Part shown: piece by piece, positions 1 through 11,212 of the stretch
How the letters are laid out: every line of letters begins with the position of its first letter
Position numbering within the stretch: the stretch's first letter is position 1
Source: Camillea tinctor
Lineage: Eukaryota > Ascomycota > Sordariomycetes > Xylariales > Xylariaceae
Reading direction: 5' to 3'
Length of the DNA: 64,000 nucleotides
Assembly (NCBI GenBank): GCA_022578605.1
Contig: MU394069.1
Span: 124,001-188,000 of the forward strand
Translations under genes and position numbers: made by a program
Notes under the pieces: generated by a model
Told to the model about the DNA's origin: nothing
Databases searched by the model: none
The model's input: only the letters and a program-made list of their open reading frames with translations

Positions 1-945
1 TCATTTTTCTTTTCTTTTCTCTCCCCCCGTTACACCCAAGAAGTAAAATTCTGAGCTCGTATTGATGAGTACGTAATTGCCCGCCCTCCCCAGTGTAGTA
101 TTTTACTACCCCTAGCCATTGCCTGATCCCATATACAACAGTCTTCTCCTGCTATATATCCCGGCGTACCGTTCCGCCCCCATTCCTCGGTGTGTTATCT
201 GCACGCAACGAGCAAAGCAAAACCCCATTCATTTCCGTCCTTTTCATTTCTCCTCCCCCTTTCGAATCCAATTAGTGTACCTTTCCTCCCTTTCTTTTGT
301 GTGTAGGTATTCCAAACTCCGACCGAGGGTGTCCGAGCACCCGGAGCGGTCTTTGTTGTGTATGTTTCTGGCGGAGTGAGTAATTAGGTTTATAATACTA
401 AAACAAGAATCGAATAAAGCGCTGGTGTAGACAATAGTAACAATAACAATGGCGCGCCGTGCCGTTCAACGGCGCAATTAAAATATAATAATATAATAAC
501 AATAATAATAATAGTAGTAGTAATAAATAAGTATAAGAAGGGTGAAAAAAAAGCCGATAAAAAAACCTCCTCGTATGGGTAAAAATGTTGTTGTTGCGGT
601 CGTCTAATATTTTTGTTTATAAGTCGGGCTTTTTCTTTTTTGTTTATTTCTGACATTATATAATATCGTGAGTCGTCATCACATAGTACTTTTTTTATTT
701 GTTTGTTTCATTACCAGTCGTGAGCGATATTAGGAGGGAGGGGTTTGCCGAGTTTGTCGATGTTGTTGTCGTGCATTGCCGGAATAAGATGCTCATGACA
801 GCAGGTTTTCACGTTCGAGTTGCGAAGCCGTTCTGCTAAATGCGTGTGTCATCTTTCTTCTTCTTTCCCTCCTTGCACTTATCGAAACATTGACGATTCG
901 GGGACCCGTAGCGTTGTGGAAACGAGATAACATTGTCGTCGACAT
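1..945. other. Intergenic region with AT-rich microsatellite
   Basis: I see no supportable gene here. The left edge is a pyrimidine-rich tract. A simple-sequence stretch of ATA, ATAAC and AGT units lies at about 480-532. The short open frames have low-complexity composition and no recognisable protein. Confidence 0.5.
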
Positions 946-1806
946 TCATGTTGGGGCGGGATTACAATCCTCGCTTAAACTTTCCAACTTCTCCGATGGA
1001 CTAAGGCTCAACGGACTACCCAGAGGCGATATCGGTGTGGATGATCTCGAGGCCCGCTCGATGGAGGCGTGACGTTTATGCATTAGCGGTGAGTCTCGTA
1101 GTTCTTGTACAACGCTATCCCAGCCGGCGCGGTGTGAATCACGACTGCTTAGGGATTGTATAGTTGATGATCTCTGGGATGGTGTTTTATTTTTTATGTT
1201 TCCATTCAAGTCCGGCGGCAGCGGCGGGGCTTTGGGTATTACAGGGTGACGATGGTCATCGTCGTCGTCGTTGTCGTCGTGATGGTAATGGGAACCGACC
1301 TTCCCGTGGCCCTTCAGCGACATTCTCGCTCTCCCGGAATGCTTCCCCCGCTCGCCGGCTGTCGTAGCTACGATACCCATATACACCACTAGAAATCGCA
1401 TGCGGAGCATGTCCAACCTGCGCACTCTCTCTTCTAGCTGTTTCCGATGTAGCGCCCACAAGAGTCTCGCTCCTATGCTTAGCTTGGTTCCGTCTTCTGA
1501 CTGGACAAGACGGCTCAGATCCTCGCGCAGGTCGTCGCCACCCCTCTGTATCTCCCGCAGCAGTCTTGCAAGACGTATCTTGTCCTCCAGCCTCTGGACC
1601 CGAGATACATCACGGTCGTAGCTCTCGTTCTCCTGGATGGAAAAATCAACGGCGTCAAGAAAAGTGGTGATCTCGGTAGGTGCGGCTAGGTAGGCGGAGG
1701 TGTAAGTGGCGAGGATCTGTGCGGCAACTATTAAGGCTAGCAGTAGAGCGGTGACGAGGAAGACGAGGGACCATAACAGCGATAGCGATATTGATGTATC
1801 CGTCAT
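946..1806 (-). CDS. Hypothetical single-pass membrane protein, 286 aa
   Basis: I do not recognise this protein. It is an uninterrupted frame starting at 1806. Residues 7-32 form a strongly hydrophobic, Leu/Ala/Val-rich segment, probably a membrane anchor or signal anchor. Residues about 65-100 are charged and helical-looking (repeated Arg-Leu-Leu with Glu/Asp), which suggests a short coiled coil. A His/Asp-rich run follows near residue 175, then a Ser/Pro-rich, probably disordered C-terminus with several SP and SPL motifs. The N-terminal anchor and ordered middle suggest a real fungal membrane protein with a cytosolic tail. A small intron near either end cannot be excluded. No function is proposed. 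Confidence 0.6.
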   Translation of the reverse strand: MTDTSISLSLLWSLVFLVTALLLALIVAAQILATYTSAYLAAPTEITTFLDAVDFSIQENESYDRDVSRVQRLEDKIRLARLLREIQRGGDDLREDLSRLVQSEDGTKLSIGARLLWALHRKQLEERVRRLDMLRMRFLVVYMGIVATTAGERGKHSGRARMSLKGHGKVGSHYHHDDNDDDDDHRHPVIPKAPPLPPDLNGNIKNKTPSQRSSTIQSLSSRDSHRAGWDSVVQELRDSPLMHKRHASIERASRSSTPISPLGSPLSLSPSEKLESLSEDCNPAPT

Positions 1807-3276
1807 GTTGCGAAGATTCGTTTGGAGGGAGGGACCATAAAGAGAGAAGAGAGGTTTGTTGATGGGGATTCATGGTCTGCCAATGATTAAGCGAGCGAGG
1901 GCCTCCCTGCGCAGAGGGAAACGAAAACGGAGAGAAAGAAATGTGAGAGCGTAAGCAAAGAGGCAAATACGACTAGTCGTAGATTCGGAACCTTTCTCCC
2001 CTTTGCGTAGCTTGTGTGGACATGTGAGCAAGGCTTCCTTTCTGGTTGTAACCTAATAAACAGCCCTGGCATGGGGGTGGGCGTTGGGGGCTGGGTTCGG
2101 GTTGGTAGGCAGAGCTACGTATAACGTATAAGAAGGCAGCATTGTGCAGTGCAGCCGGCATACAAGACTGCACAATGCAGCAAATCACACACATAACAGG
2201 TGGTTATGTACCTGAGGTATGTAAAAATGTAGCCTTACATGTAAGTTAGTGAATTCAGGGGAACACGGTGTGTCACGCATAGTTACTAATGTAGACTTTG
2301 GTCAGGTTCCGATCCAACCGCAGTCGAATGAGGTCGACCCATTACGGATGGAGTCTGGTCCATTCAATCGATTCGGTCTGGCAATTGTGCATTATAGTTA
2401 CTATATTGTTGTTGTTGACAACTTGAATTCTATAAAAGGAAAAAAGGTATTTAAGTATAGTTTAGTAATTAATCACATGCAGCTGAGTAGTTAAATGTTT
2501 TGAAACATAGATTTAACGTTAAAGCTAAGCGTGTTGAAACACCGAAACATGCATAGATCTCAGATTGAATTGTATAGAATAATGTAAGAAGACTTCTAGA
2601 ACTAATGCTAAGGTACCCTATACTATAGTGTGTACATATATATGTACATATGTATGTACTACATATAATTATAGTTAAAATTAAATTGATTTTAAAAATC
2701 GACAAAAAAGGCAGGCGTCGGGACCGGGAATTGGACAATGCGTCGAGATTGTATGTACATTGAAACTGGGTACAACATGTGCGCTAACTAAGCTGCGTGC
2801 TTCTGCGGGACGCAAGTCATTCCCACCCACTGGTGAAGGGAAAGGGACCCCCATCATAATTTCATCGCGGGGTAATCTACCAAGCTCAAGCTACTGGCCT
2901 AACCTAAACCTTTACAACACTAATTTTTTTCCAACTAAACCTGTGAGTATAACCTACACCAGACTTTGCTTCACACAGAACCTACAAACTTTAACCTCTC
3001 CAAGGAATGAGGGGAAAGGAAAAGACAGGGCAGGACATGGAATAAATTTGAAAACTATAAACGATAAAATACCAACTAACACACGAGAACGAGAACCTTA
3101 CTAAACCCTTCCATACCAACGAAGTCTCACGATACTTCGCGACGAATTAACGACATCAAATTACACACACCAAACAAATCAACCGTATCATGAACCCGTA
3201 AACACCAAAACCAGAGACATACCTCATACCCTACCTACCTACTGCACACGCTCCTCCTCTCACACAAACCACAACC
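1807..3276. other. Intergenic region between divergent genes
   Basis: This separates the divergent membrane-protein and Bud32 genes and must hold both promoters. The stretch 2380-2700 is AT-rich and contains a 16-bp perfect palindrome (GTACATATATATGTAC) at 2632-2647. No coding sequence is supported. Confidence 0.5.
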
Positions 3277-4086
3277 ATGACTACCCTCCTATCTACCGAC
3301 CACCGCCCCCCCTCCTCCGCCCCCCAACCCAGCACCCCCTTCACCCCCGCCCCTCCCCCGATCCTCACCCACTCCCCCTCCGCCTCCACCCTCATAACCC
3401 AAGGCGCCGAAGCACGGCTCTACAAAACGACCTACCTGCTCCCTCACCTTCCGTGCGCTCTGAAATACCGTCCCCCGAAGCCCTGGCGCCACCCCATCCT
3501 CGACGCGCGCCTCACGCGCCAGCGGATCCTGGCCGAAGCGCGGATCCTGGCCAAGTGCCGGCGCGAGGGGGTGCGCGTGCCGGCGGTGTACGCGGTGGAC
3601 GAGGGGGGCGGGTGGCTCGCGATGGAGTGGGTGCCGGGCGCAGCGGTGCGGGCAGGGCTCAACGCGCACCTGGCGACGGGCGGGGAGCGAGACGAGAGCG
3701 ACGCGGCGCTGGTGAGCGTGCTGCGGCGGGTGGCGGCGGCGGTGGGGGGGCTGCACAGCGTGGGGGTGGTGCACGGGGACCTGACGACGAGCAACATGAT
3801 GCTGGCTCCGACCCCAAACCACCAAGGGGAGGAGGGGGCCGGCCTGGAGGGCGTGATCGTGATCATAGACTTCGGGCTCGCGAGCCAGAGCGCGAGCGAC
3901 GAGGACCGCGCGGTGGATCTGTACGTGCTGGAGCGGGCGTTCGCGAGCACGCACCCGCGGGCGGAGGCGCTGTTTACGCGGGTGCTGGAGGCGGAGTACG
4001 GGGGCGCGTTCCGGGGGGCGCCGGTGGTGCTGAGGAAGTTGGAGGAGGTTAGGCTGAGGGGAAGGAAGAGGAGTATGTTGGGATGA
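3277..4086 (+). CDS. bud32: EKC/KEOPS complex serine/threonine kinase-ATPase Bud32 (PRPK)
   Basis: This is the small atypical kinase of the KEOPS complex, which is needed for N6-threonylcarbamoyl-adenosine modification of ANN-decoding tRNAs and is linked to telomere maintenance. The single exon encodes 269 residues, close to the family length of about 260. Visible motifs are ALKYRPPK (Lys63, ATP-binding), the PRPK-type segment RLTRQRILAEARIL after it, HGDLTTSN (catalytic Asp168, Asn173) and IDFG (metal-binding Asp198). The C-terminus ends in a basic RLRGRKRS motif, as in Bud32, where it helps bind tRNA. The first 40 residues are a Pro/Ser-rich extension. The coding sequence is extremely GC-rich at third positions compared with its AT-rich surroundings. 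Confidence 0.93.
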   Translation: MTTLLSTDHRPPSSAPQPSTPFTPAPPPILTHSPSASTLITQGAEARLYKTTYLLPHLPCALKYRPPKPWRHPILDARLTRQRILAEARILAKCRREGVRVPAVYAVDEGGGWLAMEWVPGAAVRAGLNAHLATGGERDESDAALVSVLRRVAAAVGGLHSVGVVHGDLTTSNMMLAPTPNHQGEEGAGLEGVIVIIDFGLASQSASDEDRAVDLYVLERAFASTHPRAEALFTRVLEAEYGGAFRGAPVVLRKLEEVRLRGRKRSMLG

Positions 4087-4941
4087 GGAACGAGAGGCGG
4101 CCAAAAAGGAGAAAAAGAAAAGGAAAAAAAAATAAAGAAAAAGAAAAAGAAGCAAGGGTAGGCGTGAGTATCACTTAGTTTGACGGTGTTGAAGAGAGGG
4201 GGAAGGCGGGAGGAGATATGATAAAAATAGAAATATGCCCTCGTTGTCGTTGATTGGTTGAGTGATGATGATGATGATGAATGGTTGGATGGATGGATGG
4301 ACGAAAATATACCGGCTTTCATGTTATTAAACGTCATTGTCGATCCATACATCCAGAGATGAGATGAGTTAGGTAGGTAGATAGATATACGGGTGGCCAT
4401 ATTACTCTGAACAGTACCAGACTTTGCTCCGCATTATACATCATCTTATGTATAAGAAGTATTCCGAAGATATCCTCCCTTATATGCACGCCTCTTATGT
4501 TGCGAATTATTATGCTTATGCTCCATGCCATACCTACTTTTCTTCAGGATAAGTATTTCATAAGGATGATGATGATGATCGATACAAACGAGCCACAGCC
4601 GAAATCATTTGTTATTTGCCTAACACTACTACCTTAGTATCCGAGAAATACCTAGGGATATATGTATGTATATATGTATGTATGCACAAGAAGATATCAT
4701 AGTAAAAAAAATAAGAGCCAGAACAAACCCAAGCAAGAAAGCAAAAACCAAAAAAAAAAAAAAAAACCAGATACAAATGCAAGCCCAGGATCACGCATGA
4801 ATACATACAGGCGAGTGTTAGTCAACACATTCGTTTCCCATGATGGGGATAATAACAGCACGGTAAAATGCAAATCTAAGTAGGTTTAGGTTGGTACTGG
4901 TGCAAACCAACGAGAAAACAAAACAGCGGCAGGTATTAGAT
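4087..4941. other. Convergent 3' region with microsatellites
   Basis: This is the shared 3' region of Bud32 (+) and the glutamate-cysteine ligase subunit (-). An AATAAA hexamer at 4131-4136 lies 45 nt after the Bud32 stop and could serve as its poly(A) signal. Simple repeats include GATG/GGAT units at 4264-4300, GAT units at about 4565-4580, TATG units at about 4660-4685, and an A-run near 4750-4766. No gene is seen. Confidence 0.5.
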
Positions 4942-5889
4942 CTAAGCTCTCTCTACGAGCTCAGCCCCTGCAAAATAGCCTTTGTTCTCGATGACGCCCC
5001 TGTCCTGGACGAATGTTGTGTACTTGACAACCCACTCGGGAACTAAGTCTCCCTCGAGTCCTTGACCCTCGCTTTCGTCGTCGGCTAGGATACCTGCACC
5101 CTGGAGGCCGTGGCCGAGGAGCTCGCGTAGTGTGCCTTTGGGCAGAATATCGGTGCAGTCGCCGTGGGTGAACAGTTCGATGCCCTCATCTTTGGCGAGC
5201 TTGGCTAGGGGCGGTGGTACGTTGCAGCAGTTCTTAATGTTGATCTGGTCGACAGCCGGCCGCACGCGCACCTTGTTGATAAACCGTTGTAGTTTCTCAC
5301 TGCCAAACTCGGCGATTCCCAGTCGGCCGATCTTGCCCCGGAGGTGTAAGTCCTCTAACACAGACCACGTCCGTATCTCTTCCTCGTCGTCGCCCATGGT
5401 TGCGTTCCGTTTGTCGGCCTCCCATTCGCAGTCGCCCTCAAACGATATGCCCGGGAACGAGATAATTAGCAGATCGACCGTGTCGACGCCCAGCTCCTTG
5501 GTGACAAGTCGTAGCGCTTCGTTGATATATTCGGCCCGCTTCTCGATCGGGGTGGTCGGTAGGAAGAACAACTTGACGGTGATCTCATACTGCGTGCGAT
5601 CCTCTTGCAGGCCTGCAGAGGCCCAGTTGATGCGGGGGACGTATAAGACGGAATCCTCTACAGAGGTCCACACGCTGGTGGACGTCCGACTGTTTCCATT
5701 CAAGCCATGTCCGTTGGTGCCGTTTCCATTCCCGTTCTGTAGCGCAACAGTATAGTCTTCCTTGGCGGCTAGGAAGTTGCTCCGTAGGGAATTTGTGAGT
5801 TCGAGGTTGGATCTGTAGGTACCTGGTTTGCGTATGATAGAGGGGCCACCAGAGACAATGTTGCCTGTCGATAGGACTATCCGAGTCAT
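4942..5889 (-). CDS. Glutamate-cysteine ligase regulatory (modifier) subunit, GCLM-type
   Basis: This encodes the light, regulatory subunit of glutamate-cysteine ligase, which makes gamma-glutamylcysteine in the first step of glutathione synthesis in the cytosol. The protein has the aldo-keto-reductase fold of this family: TKELGVDTVDLLIISFPG, the helix LRGKIGRLGIAEFGSEKLQRF, the strand VRPAVDQINIKNCC, and a late segment reading EGIELFTHGDC. It acts as a partner rather than an oxidoreductase. I chose the ATG at 5889 (315 residues, MTRIVLSTGN). The frame is open to another ATG at 6009, but those extra 40 residues are low-complexity Thr/Gln/Pro sequence typical of a translated leader. A purine-rich block at 6160-6345, CT-rich on the coding strand, lies upstream. 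The stop at 4942 faces the Bud32 3' end. Confidence 0.8.
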   Translation of the reverse strand: MTRIVLSTGNIVSGGPSIIRKPGTYRSNLELTNSLRSNFLAAKEDYTVALQNGNGNGTNGHGLNGNSRTSTSVWTSVEDSVLYVPRINWASAGLQEDRTQYEITVKLFFLPTTPIEKRAEYINEALRLVTKELGVDTVDLLIISFPGISFEGDCEWEADKRNATMGDDEEEIRTWSVLEDLHLRGKIGRLGIAEFGSEKLQRFINKVRVRPAVDQINIKNCCNVPPPLAKLAKDEGIELFTHGDCTDILPKGTLRELLGHGLQGAGILADDESEGQGLEGDLVPEWVVKYTTFVQDRGVIENKGYFAGAELVERA

Positions 5890-7448
5890 GATGCTGTCTG
5901 TACGTGTGTGCGTCTGTGTCTGTTTTTGTGTAATAGAAGTAACAAACTGATCGGCGGGAGAGGGAGAGGGATATGTAGATAATCTGCACAGTTTCGATAC
6001 AATACACACAGAATTCGTCTTGAGGTATAAAATTCTGGCTCAGAAACCGCGAAATGCAGGTCAAATACAGGGATACTAATTCCGGGATGGAGGGGCTGAA
6101 TAAAAAAAAGGAAGCCTTATACAAGGTGGGGTTGATTGGTTATTGGAGGATCGGAGAAAGGGTTGGTGGTATTTTTTTTTCTTGGTCTTCTCGTTAGCTC
6201 TGGTATGGATAAAGCTAATGGTAGTGGTATCACTATGGTTTGTGAAATGGGATTCACTTGGTTAGAGGAGAAATGGAGAAGAGGAGAAGAGGATGATAGA
6301 AGAAAAAAAAAGAGAAGAGAAAAAAAGAAAAAAGAATAAAAAAGTCGGGGATAAGGGGTGTTTGTCAGCAGAGTTATGTCAAGAATCGAGCGAGGGTGTG
6401 AAGACGTGGGGAGACAAAGAGGGAGGTAGATAGAGAGAGAAATGAAGATGCCGAGCCAGGCGCGCACCGTGGTATCGTCACATTTCCCTCCTGGCAGTAC
6501 CTAGTGTAAGGCTCCCCTTCAAGGGGGGTTTTGGATCAGTGGCCAGAGCGGATATTGATTGATAATTGAAAGGTGATAGTTAATACCGTGCTTGATTGGT
6601 AATATGATTGCGATGGAGTTAGAGAGATATGTATATATATTCAAATCCTATACGGGATTAGTCGGCTAACAGAGACAGTCCCTCTTATGAATTGATGTAA
6701 TAGGGTGTACAAAAATATTGGATATTGATAAGGACAAGACATTAATACTTACCTCATCACCCAGCTCAAGGGCGAAGTCAATTGGTTTGTAATAAGTTCA
6801 TGGTTGACGATAGTGTCTTGTATAAGTCTGGCGTGGATCATGCTGCTTGAGCGGGGACCAGCCCAATGACCACCACCATTTGTGTCTCATCCCGCGCGTT
6901 CGCATTAGCCATCAAACTGAGGTAATAATGTTGTACCTTACCTACCTAAGGTTAATAAGGCTAACCTTGGAGATGTTGTCCTGGGTCCTGACAGGTATTC
7001 GGGAATGTGGGTGCGGCAGACTTCGGTCTTTGTCTTGGTCTTGGTTCTCGGAAGAGATTCATGCATTTACACTAGGTTAAGCTAGTCTGCTAGTCTTAAC
7101 CTAACTTGGGTTAGTTAGATTGTACAAAGTATACATCTACGGTCCGCAAGACTCATCTTTGACAGGTGGCAGTATGTAGGTATACTACCTAACGTAACCT
7201 TAGGTAGGTAGTGTAACACAGCCAGTAATCAGATCAGTAATAAGCTCGTCGCCAACCCCGCTACCTGACTTGACACCGATTGAGAAATTGCTGCTAACAC
7301 TAACACTAGACAATCCCATATTAATGCTTGTTCACTATTGCTTCCAGCCTAATAAAAAATCAGATCCACCATCAACGAACGCTCTACCACCAACGTCAAC
7401 TTATACCAAGCTTTCTTCTACCCTGGTGATGTAAACGCACCCATCATC
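5890..7448. other. Divergent promoter region
   Basis: This lies between the divergent GCLM-type and AP-1 sigma genes. The CT-rich tract (coding strand of the minus gene) at 6160-6345 is probably promoter or leader sequence. Short TAGGTA-type motifs cluster at 6930-7210, including an 8-bp inverted pair CTACCTAA/TTAGGTAG around 7185-7212. No coding sequence is supported. Confidence 0.45.
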
Positions 7449-8343
7449 ATGGCTATCAAGTATGCTACCATAATCCCACAACACTCCGTATCTGCAATCT
7501 ACTAAACCAATGATAGCTACTTGATCCTGTTGTCCCGGCAGGGCAAGGTGGTATGACATGCCCCTATCCCTTAGAATACCATCGCATCTCTCGCGAGCCA
7601 AGCGCGGCACTTAGCTAATACCTATCGAACCTCAGCGCCTGGCCAAATGGTTCACCACCTTGTCTCCCAAGGATAAGGCGAAGATCGTCAAGGACGTCTC
7701 GCAGCTTGTCCTCGCCAGACGCACTCGCATGTGCAACTTTCTCGAGTACAAAGGTGCGTGCGCGTGGTTTTTTCTTCTTCTTCTTCTTCTTCATGTTTCT
7801 CTCTCTTTCTCTTGTTGTGTTATTTATTGCTGCCGTCATCACCATCCTTCCCTTGCTGACGAAGGAGGGCTCCCCAGATACCAAGATCGTATACCGCCGC
7901 TATGCCTCGCTCTTCTTCATTGCCGGTTGTTCCTCGGACGATAACGAACTGATCACTCTCGAGATCATCCACCGATACGTCGAACAGATGGATAAATATT
8001 ACGGGAACGTGTGCGAGCTCGACATCATCTTCTCATTTACCAAGGCATACTACATCTTGGATGAAATATTACTGGCCGGCGAGCTCCAGGAGAGCAGCAA
8101 AAAGAACGTGTTACGATGTATAGGACAGCAGGATTCATTGGAGGATATGGAGGTTAGTTGACACCGCCACTCTTCCGCCCCTTTTTACCTACTTTCGTAT
8201 GGGCCGCTTTCCCACCCCGACTATCCACCGCCGCATGCACATTTATATACCTATATATATCTACCGTGTCCTTCAGACCACTGATATATATTTTGTGATT
8301 TTCTTCTATTTAGGTCGAGGACGAGGTTACGAGAATCATGTAA
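7449..8343 (+). CDS. aps1: AP-1 clathrin adaptor complex sigma subunit
   Basis: This is the small subunit of the AP-1 adaptor, which loads clathrin and cargo at the trans-Golgi network and endosomes. Five exons join cleanly: 7449-7459, 7517-7550, 7636-7753, 7878-8152 and 8314-8343, giving 155 residues, matching the roughly 155-160 usual for sigma1. The first exon is only 11 nt. Diagnostic stretches are [17 protein letters not shown], the basic [40 protein letters not shown] and [19 protein letters not shown], all in AP-1 form rather than AP-2 or AP-3. The short last exon ends EDEVTRIM. The third intron contains a TTC/CTT microsatellite at about 7771-7794. All introns are GT-AG, and the first has an ACTAAAC branch site. 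Confidence 0.93.
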
Positions 8344-9100
8344 CGTAAAGGAGTGCATCGTGTTCCCAGCAAGCTTGCGGCGCATGGTAGTCAGGGGTGG
8401 ATAGAGCATAGTTTTCAATAGGCTGGAATTCTACAAGCAACGGCTGCCCTGGCTAAGAAAAAAACAATGCTTATTTGTTCGATTTACACAGGAGAATGAA
8501 GAAATCGAAAGGGCATTGGAAAGCGCCGGATTGCTATGAACACACCAACAACAGCGAAGGCAGAAGCAGCAGCCAAAGTGGATTTTAGTGCAGGGTTACG
8601 GAATATTGGATCGAATCGATTTTACTACTACCCGAAAATACCGAGAAAAAGCATTGTTGATCGGAGGGAGTTATGCTGCGAGTACAAAAAGTCGTGATGA
8701 TGGACGAGATGAATTAAAGGGGTCCCATTAAAGGCCGAGACAGGGATGGGCCTATCAGAGCCAATCGGCAGAGGATCCGCAAACAGTTGGGGAGTATTTG
8801 GGCACATGGTGAATCGAAGTGCTAATAATGAATGAACAAAGGACACTTAATGGCAACGAAGATACATACACACACGAATCGAATCGAGGTATTAGGATAT
8901 CTCTTAGATTGCATCGCAGCTTAGGTGGACGCGGAAGATGTCTAGCTCAAGGCTCGTGGCTGTTGGGAGGTCTCCTATTCGTTTAAAACCGGGGATCGGG
9001 GATGGTTAACTCTAAAGTGTGTTGGTTAGCCATGATTCGCAGTAGGGGAGATCCCTCCAAGCTGGAAGGCATGTTGTTTCCTTGCCGTTAAGGGGAAGGA
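8344..9100. other. Downstream region of the AP-1 sigma gene
   Basis: This is 3' and intergenic sequence of ordinary composition leading up to the homopolymer and gap region. No coding sequence or recognisable element is supported. Confidence 0.4.
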
Positions 9101-9234
9101 GGGGGGGGGGGGGGGGGGGGGGGGGTGGATTGTACAAGATTAAAAAAGTTTATGGAGTGAAAATAGGAATAGTTTGGGTGCGCCCCCCGGGGGGCGCCAG
9201 AACGGAGATGATTAGAAAGNNNNNNNNNNCGCCG

Positions 9235-9284
<50 letters not shown>
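9101..9284. other. Assembly gap flanked by G25 and C50 homopolymers
   Basis: A run of 25 G (9101-9125), about 55 nt of ordinary sequence, a perfect 18-bp GC palindrome (9180-9197, C6G6 core), ten N (9220-9229), then a run of 50 C (9235-9284). The N block shows this is a scaffold join. The homopolymers probably mark contig ends, and the true sequence and length here are unknown. Confidence 0.85.
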
Positions 9285-10047
9285 ATGCGTGTACCTACTG
9301 TATACACTGTATGTACTGTACAGAGCCTAAGTTTAGGTCCCCCCCCCCTCTTCCCCAGAACAGCTGATCAATCAATCAATCAAGTCATGTTCGCACGACC
9401 GCAGCAGACACAAACCTAACACTACTACTACAACACCGACTTTCCTCATCCTCCCACCTTTCCCTTGTTATTCCCTTTCCTTTCTCTTCCAACTCATTGT
9501 ATTTTCACATTCCATCGCATACTTACTGAGTAAATTGATCCAACACCCAACCCAATTTTACTAGTATTGCGTTATGTCTTACTAGCCGTCTGCCTTCTAG
9601 ACGATCAGATCGTCTAGTCTAACATACGTTCCCACCGACGTCGCAAGGACCCAACCATACCGCAATTACGGATTACGGGTATACCTAGCTCCAAGACAGT
9701 TGCGCAATTCCTCGATTGCCATTGCATTGTCATCTTGTCGGCCTGCCTATAATCCGGTCTTCAACGCATCGCATTGCATCGTCTCTACTGCTCTGCCTTG
9801 TCTGTTGCCCCCCTCGACTTGATCTAGGGCTTATCGTCGTGACCTCACGATTGTTCGGATCTCAGTGTATATACTACATCCGTTCCGTCCTCCCCGACAC
9901 GACGTCATTCACACGCATCCTTCCAGACATACCTACTACCACCTACCACACCTACCATACCTACTATACCTACCACCATTTCTATTCTGTGCACCGTCTT
10001 CATATGCAATCTACTACGTCGCAATCGCAAAAACCACTGTATTCACA
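9285..10047. other. Upstream region of maf1
   Basis: This is promoter and leader sequence before the Maf1 start codon. It is CT-rich around 9440-9500 and contains ACCTACCA-type repeats around 9930-9975. No independent gene is supported. Confidence 0.45.
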
Positions 10048-11212
10048 ATGAAAGTTCGTTCATACCATGCGTAAACCACATGTTTTAAAGCATCCTTAGA
10101 TAGTTGACCGTTGAATCCGCCTGTTTTAGTTCCTACCACTTCGCGATTTCGACATAATCACCTCGGCGCTGAACTTCAGCACGCCCGATTGTCGAGTTAC
10201 GGGGGGTTGTGATCTGTACACGACCAAGGCTGCTGGTTCCGACAAGAAACTCTACAAGTCCATCGAATGTTCTCTTGAGTCGCAACATGCCGCGCTTATT
10301 AAGTTTGGCGCATCGTTGTCGCCTCCTCAGCGCGAAGAGATGGCTGCCTCTCTGAACCTGTCGCGGTCTAGTCCCTTCGGCCCACTCAGCGACATCTCGA
10401 GTCGTCGCACGTTCGCTTACCTCATTGCGACATTGAATGCCAGTCATCCCGACTACGATTTCTCACATGTGCTTCGGCCGACGGACTTCCGTCGAGAGCG
10501 GAATTTGCGCCACGTCATGGTCAGCATTGACAGCATGTTGAACAATGTGCGCCCACACGGCACCTCGCTCCTTTCGCCGGATGTGAGCACCTCGTTCCGG
10601 GCTTATAACAGCTCTCCTTTAGCCAACGCAGCGGCCGGGGGCATGGCTATCAGCAGTCCCGCCTGGGGTCCACATATGTGGAACATGATAGATAAAGAGA
10701 TGACCCTCAAGGACTGCACCGCCTTTTCCTATCAGCCCCCTGACGACCCCTTCGATGGTGATGAGGCTGCTATATGGCGTATGCACTACTTCTTCTTCAA
10801 CAAGAACAAGAAGCGCGTTGCTTATCTGTACGTTCGGGGACTGCCCATTGTCGTGAACTCACCGGCTTTGGCACCCAATCGACGTGGTAGCAATGGCCCA
10901 ATCAAACGCCACGCCCCACCGACAACCACGTCCAACAAGCGTGCTAGGTTCTGGCTGGGAGAGCATCTCGCCGATCGTGTTCTTGCTAGTGACGATGATG
11001 ACTACGACTATGAAGATGCCGATGAGGTTTTCTATGATCCGGACGACGATGTTGACATTGATCCTCTGAACGACCCTGATACTGAGGAAGAGGAAGAGAG
11101 TGACCAATATGACGACAGCGAGAGTGAAGAGGAAGAAGAAGATGATGACGACAAGATCGCTCACAGCATTAGAGGTGTCAGTGAAGATATTGCTGCCCGT
11201 ATGGAGATGTGA
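10048..11212 (+). CDS. maf1: RNA polymerase III transcription repressor Maf1
   Basis: Maf1 is the conserved nutrient- and stress-responsive repressor of RNA polymerase III. It shuttles between cytoplasm and nucleus under TOR/PKA control. I join a two-codon exon (ATGAAA, 10048-10053) to 10130-11212, giving 362 residues beginning MKFLPLRDFDIITSALNF, the standard Maf1 N-terminus. The intron donor reads GTTCGT, which is weak, but phase and protein continuity support it. Other hallmarks are GCDLYTTKAAGSDKKLY, SRRTFAYLIATLNASHPDYDF, LRPTDFRRERNLRHVM, and the WGPHMWNMIDKEM, YFFFNKNKKRVAYLY core. The tail after about residue 275 is a long Asp/Glu-rich acidic region. Ser/Thr-rich loops between the two Maf1 boxes are likely kinase targets (family knowledge). 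Confidence 0.93.

Noticed and set aside
3453..4155. Long alternative frames overlapping Bud32 on both strands
   Set aside because: These are shadows of the extremely GC-rich Bud32 coding sequence, with Arg/Gly/Ala or His/Arg/Pro-rich translations.
10859..11164. 101-codon hydrophobic frame opposite the Maf1 acidic tail
   Set aside because: It is the antisense of an Asp/Glu-rich coding stretch, which automatically gives Val/Ile/Leu-rich translation.
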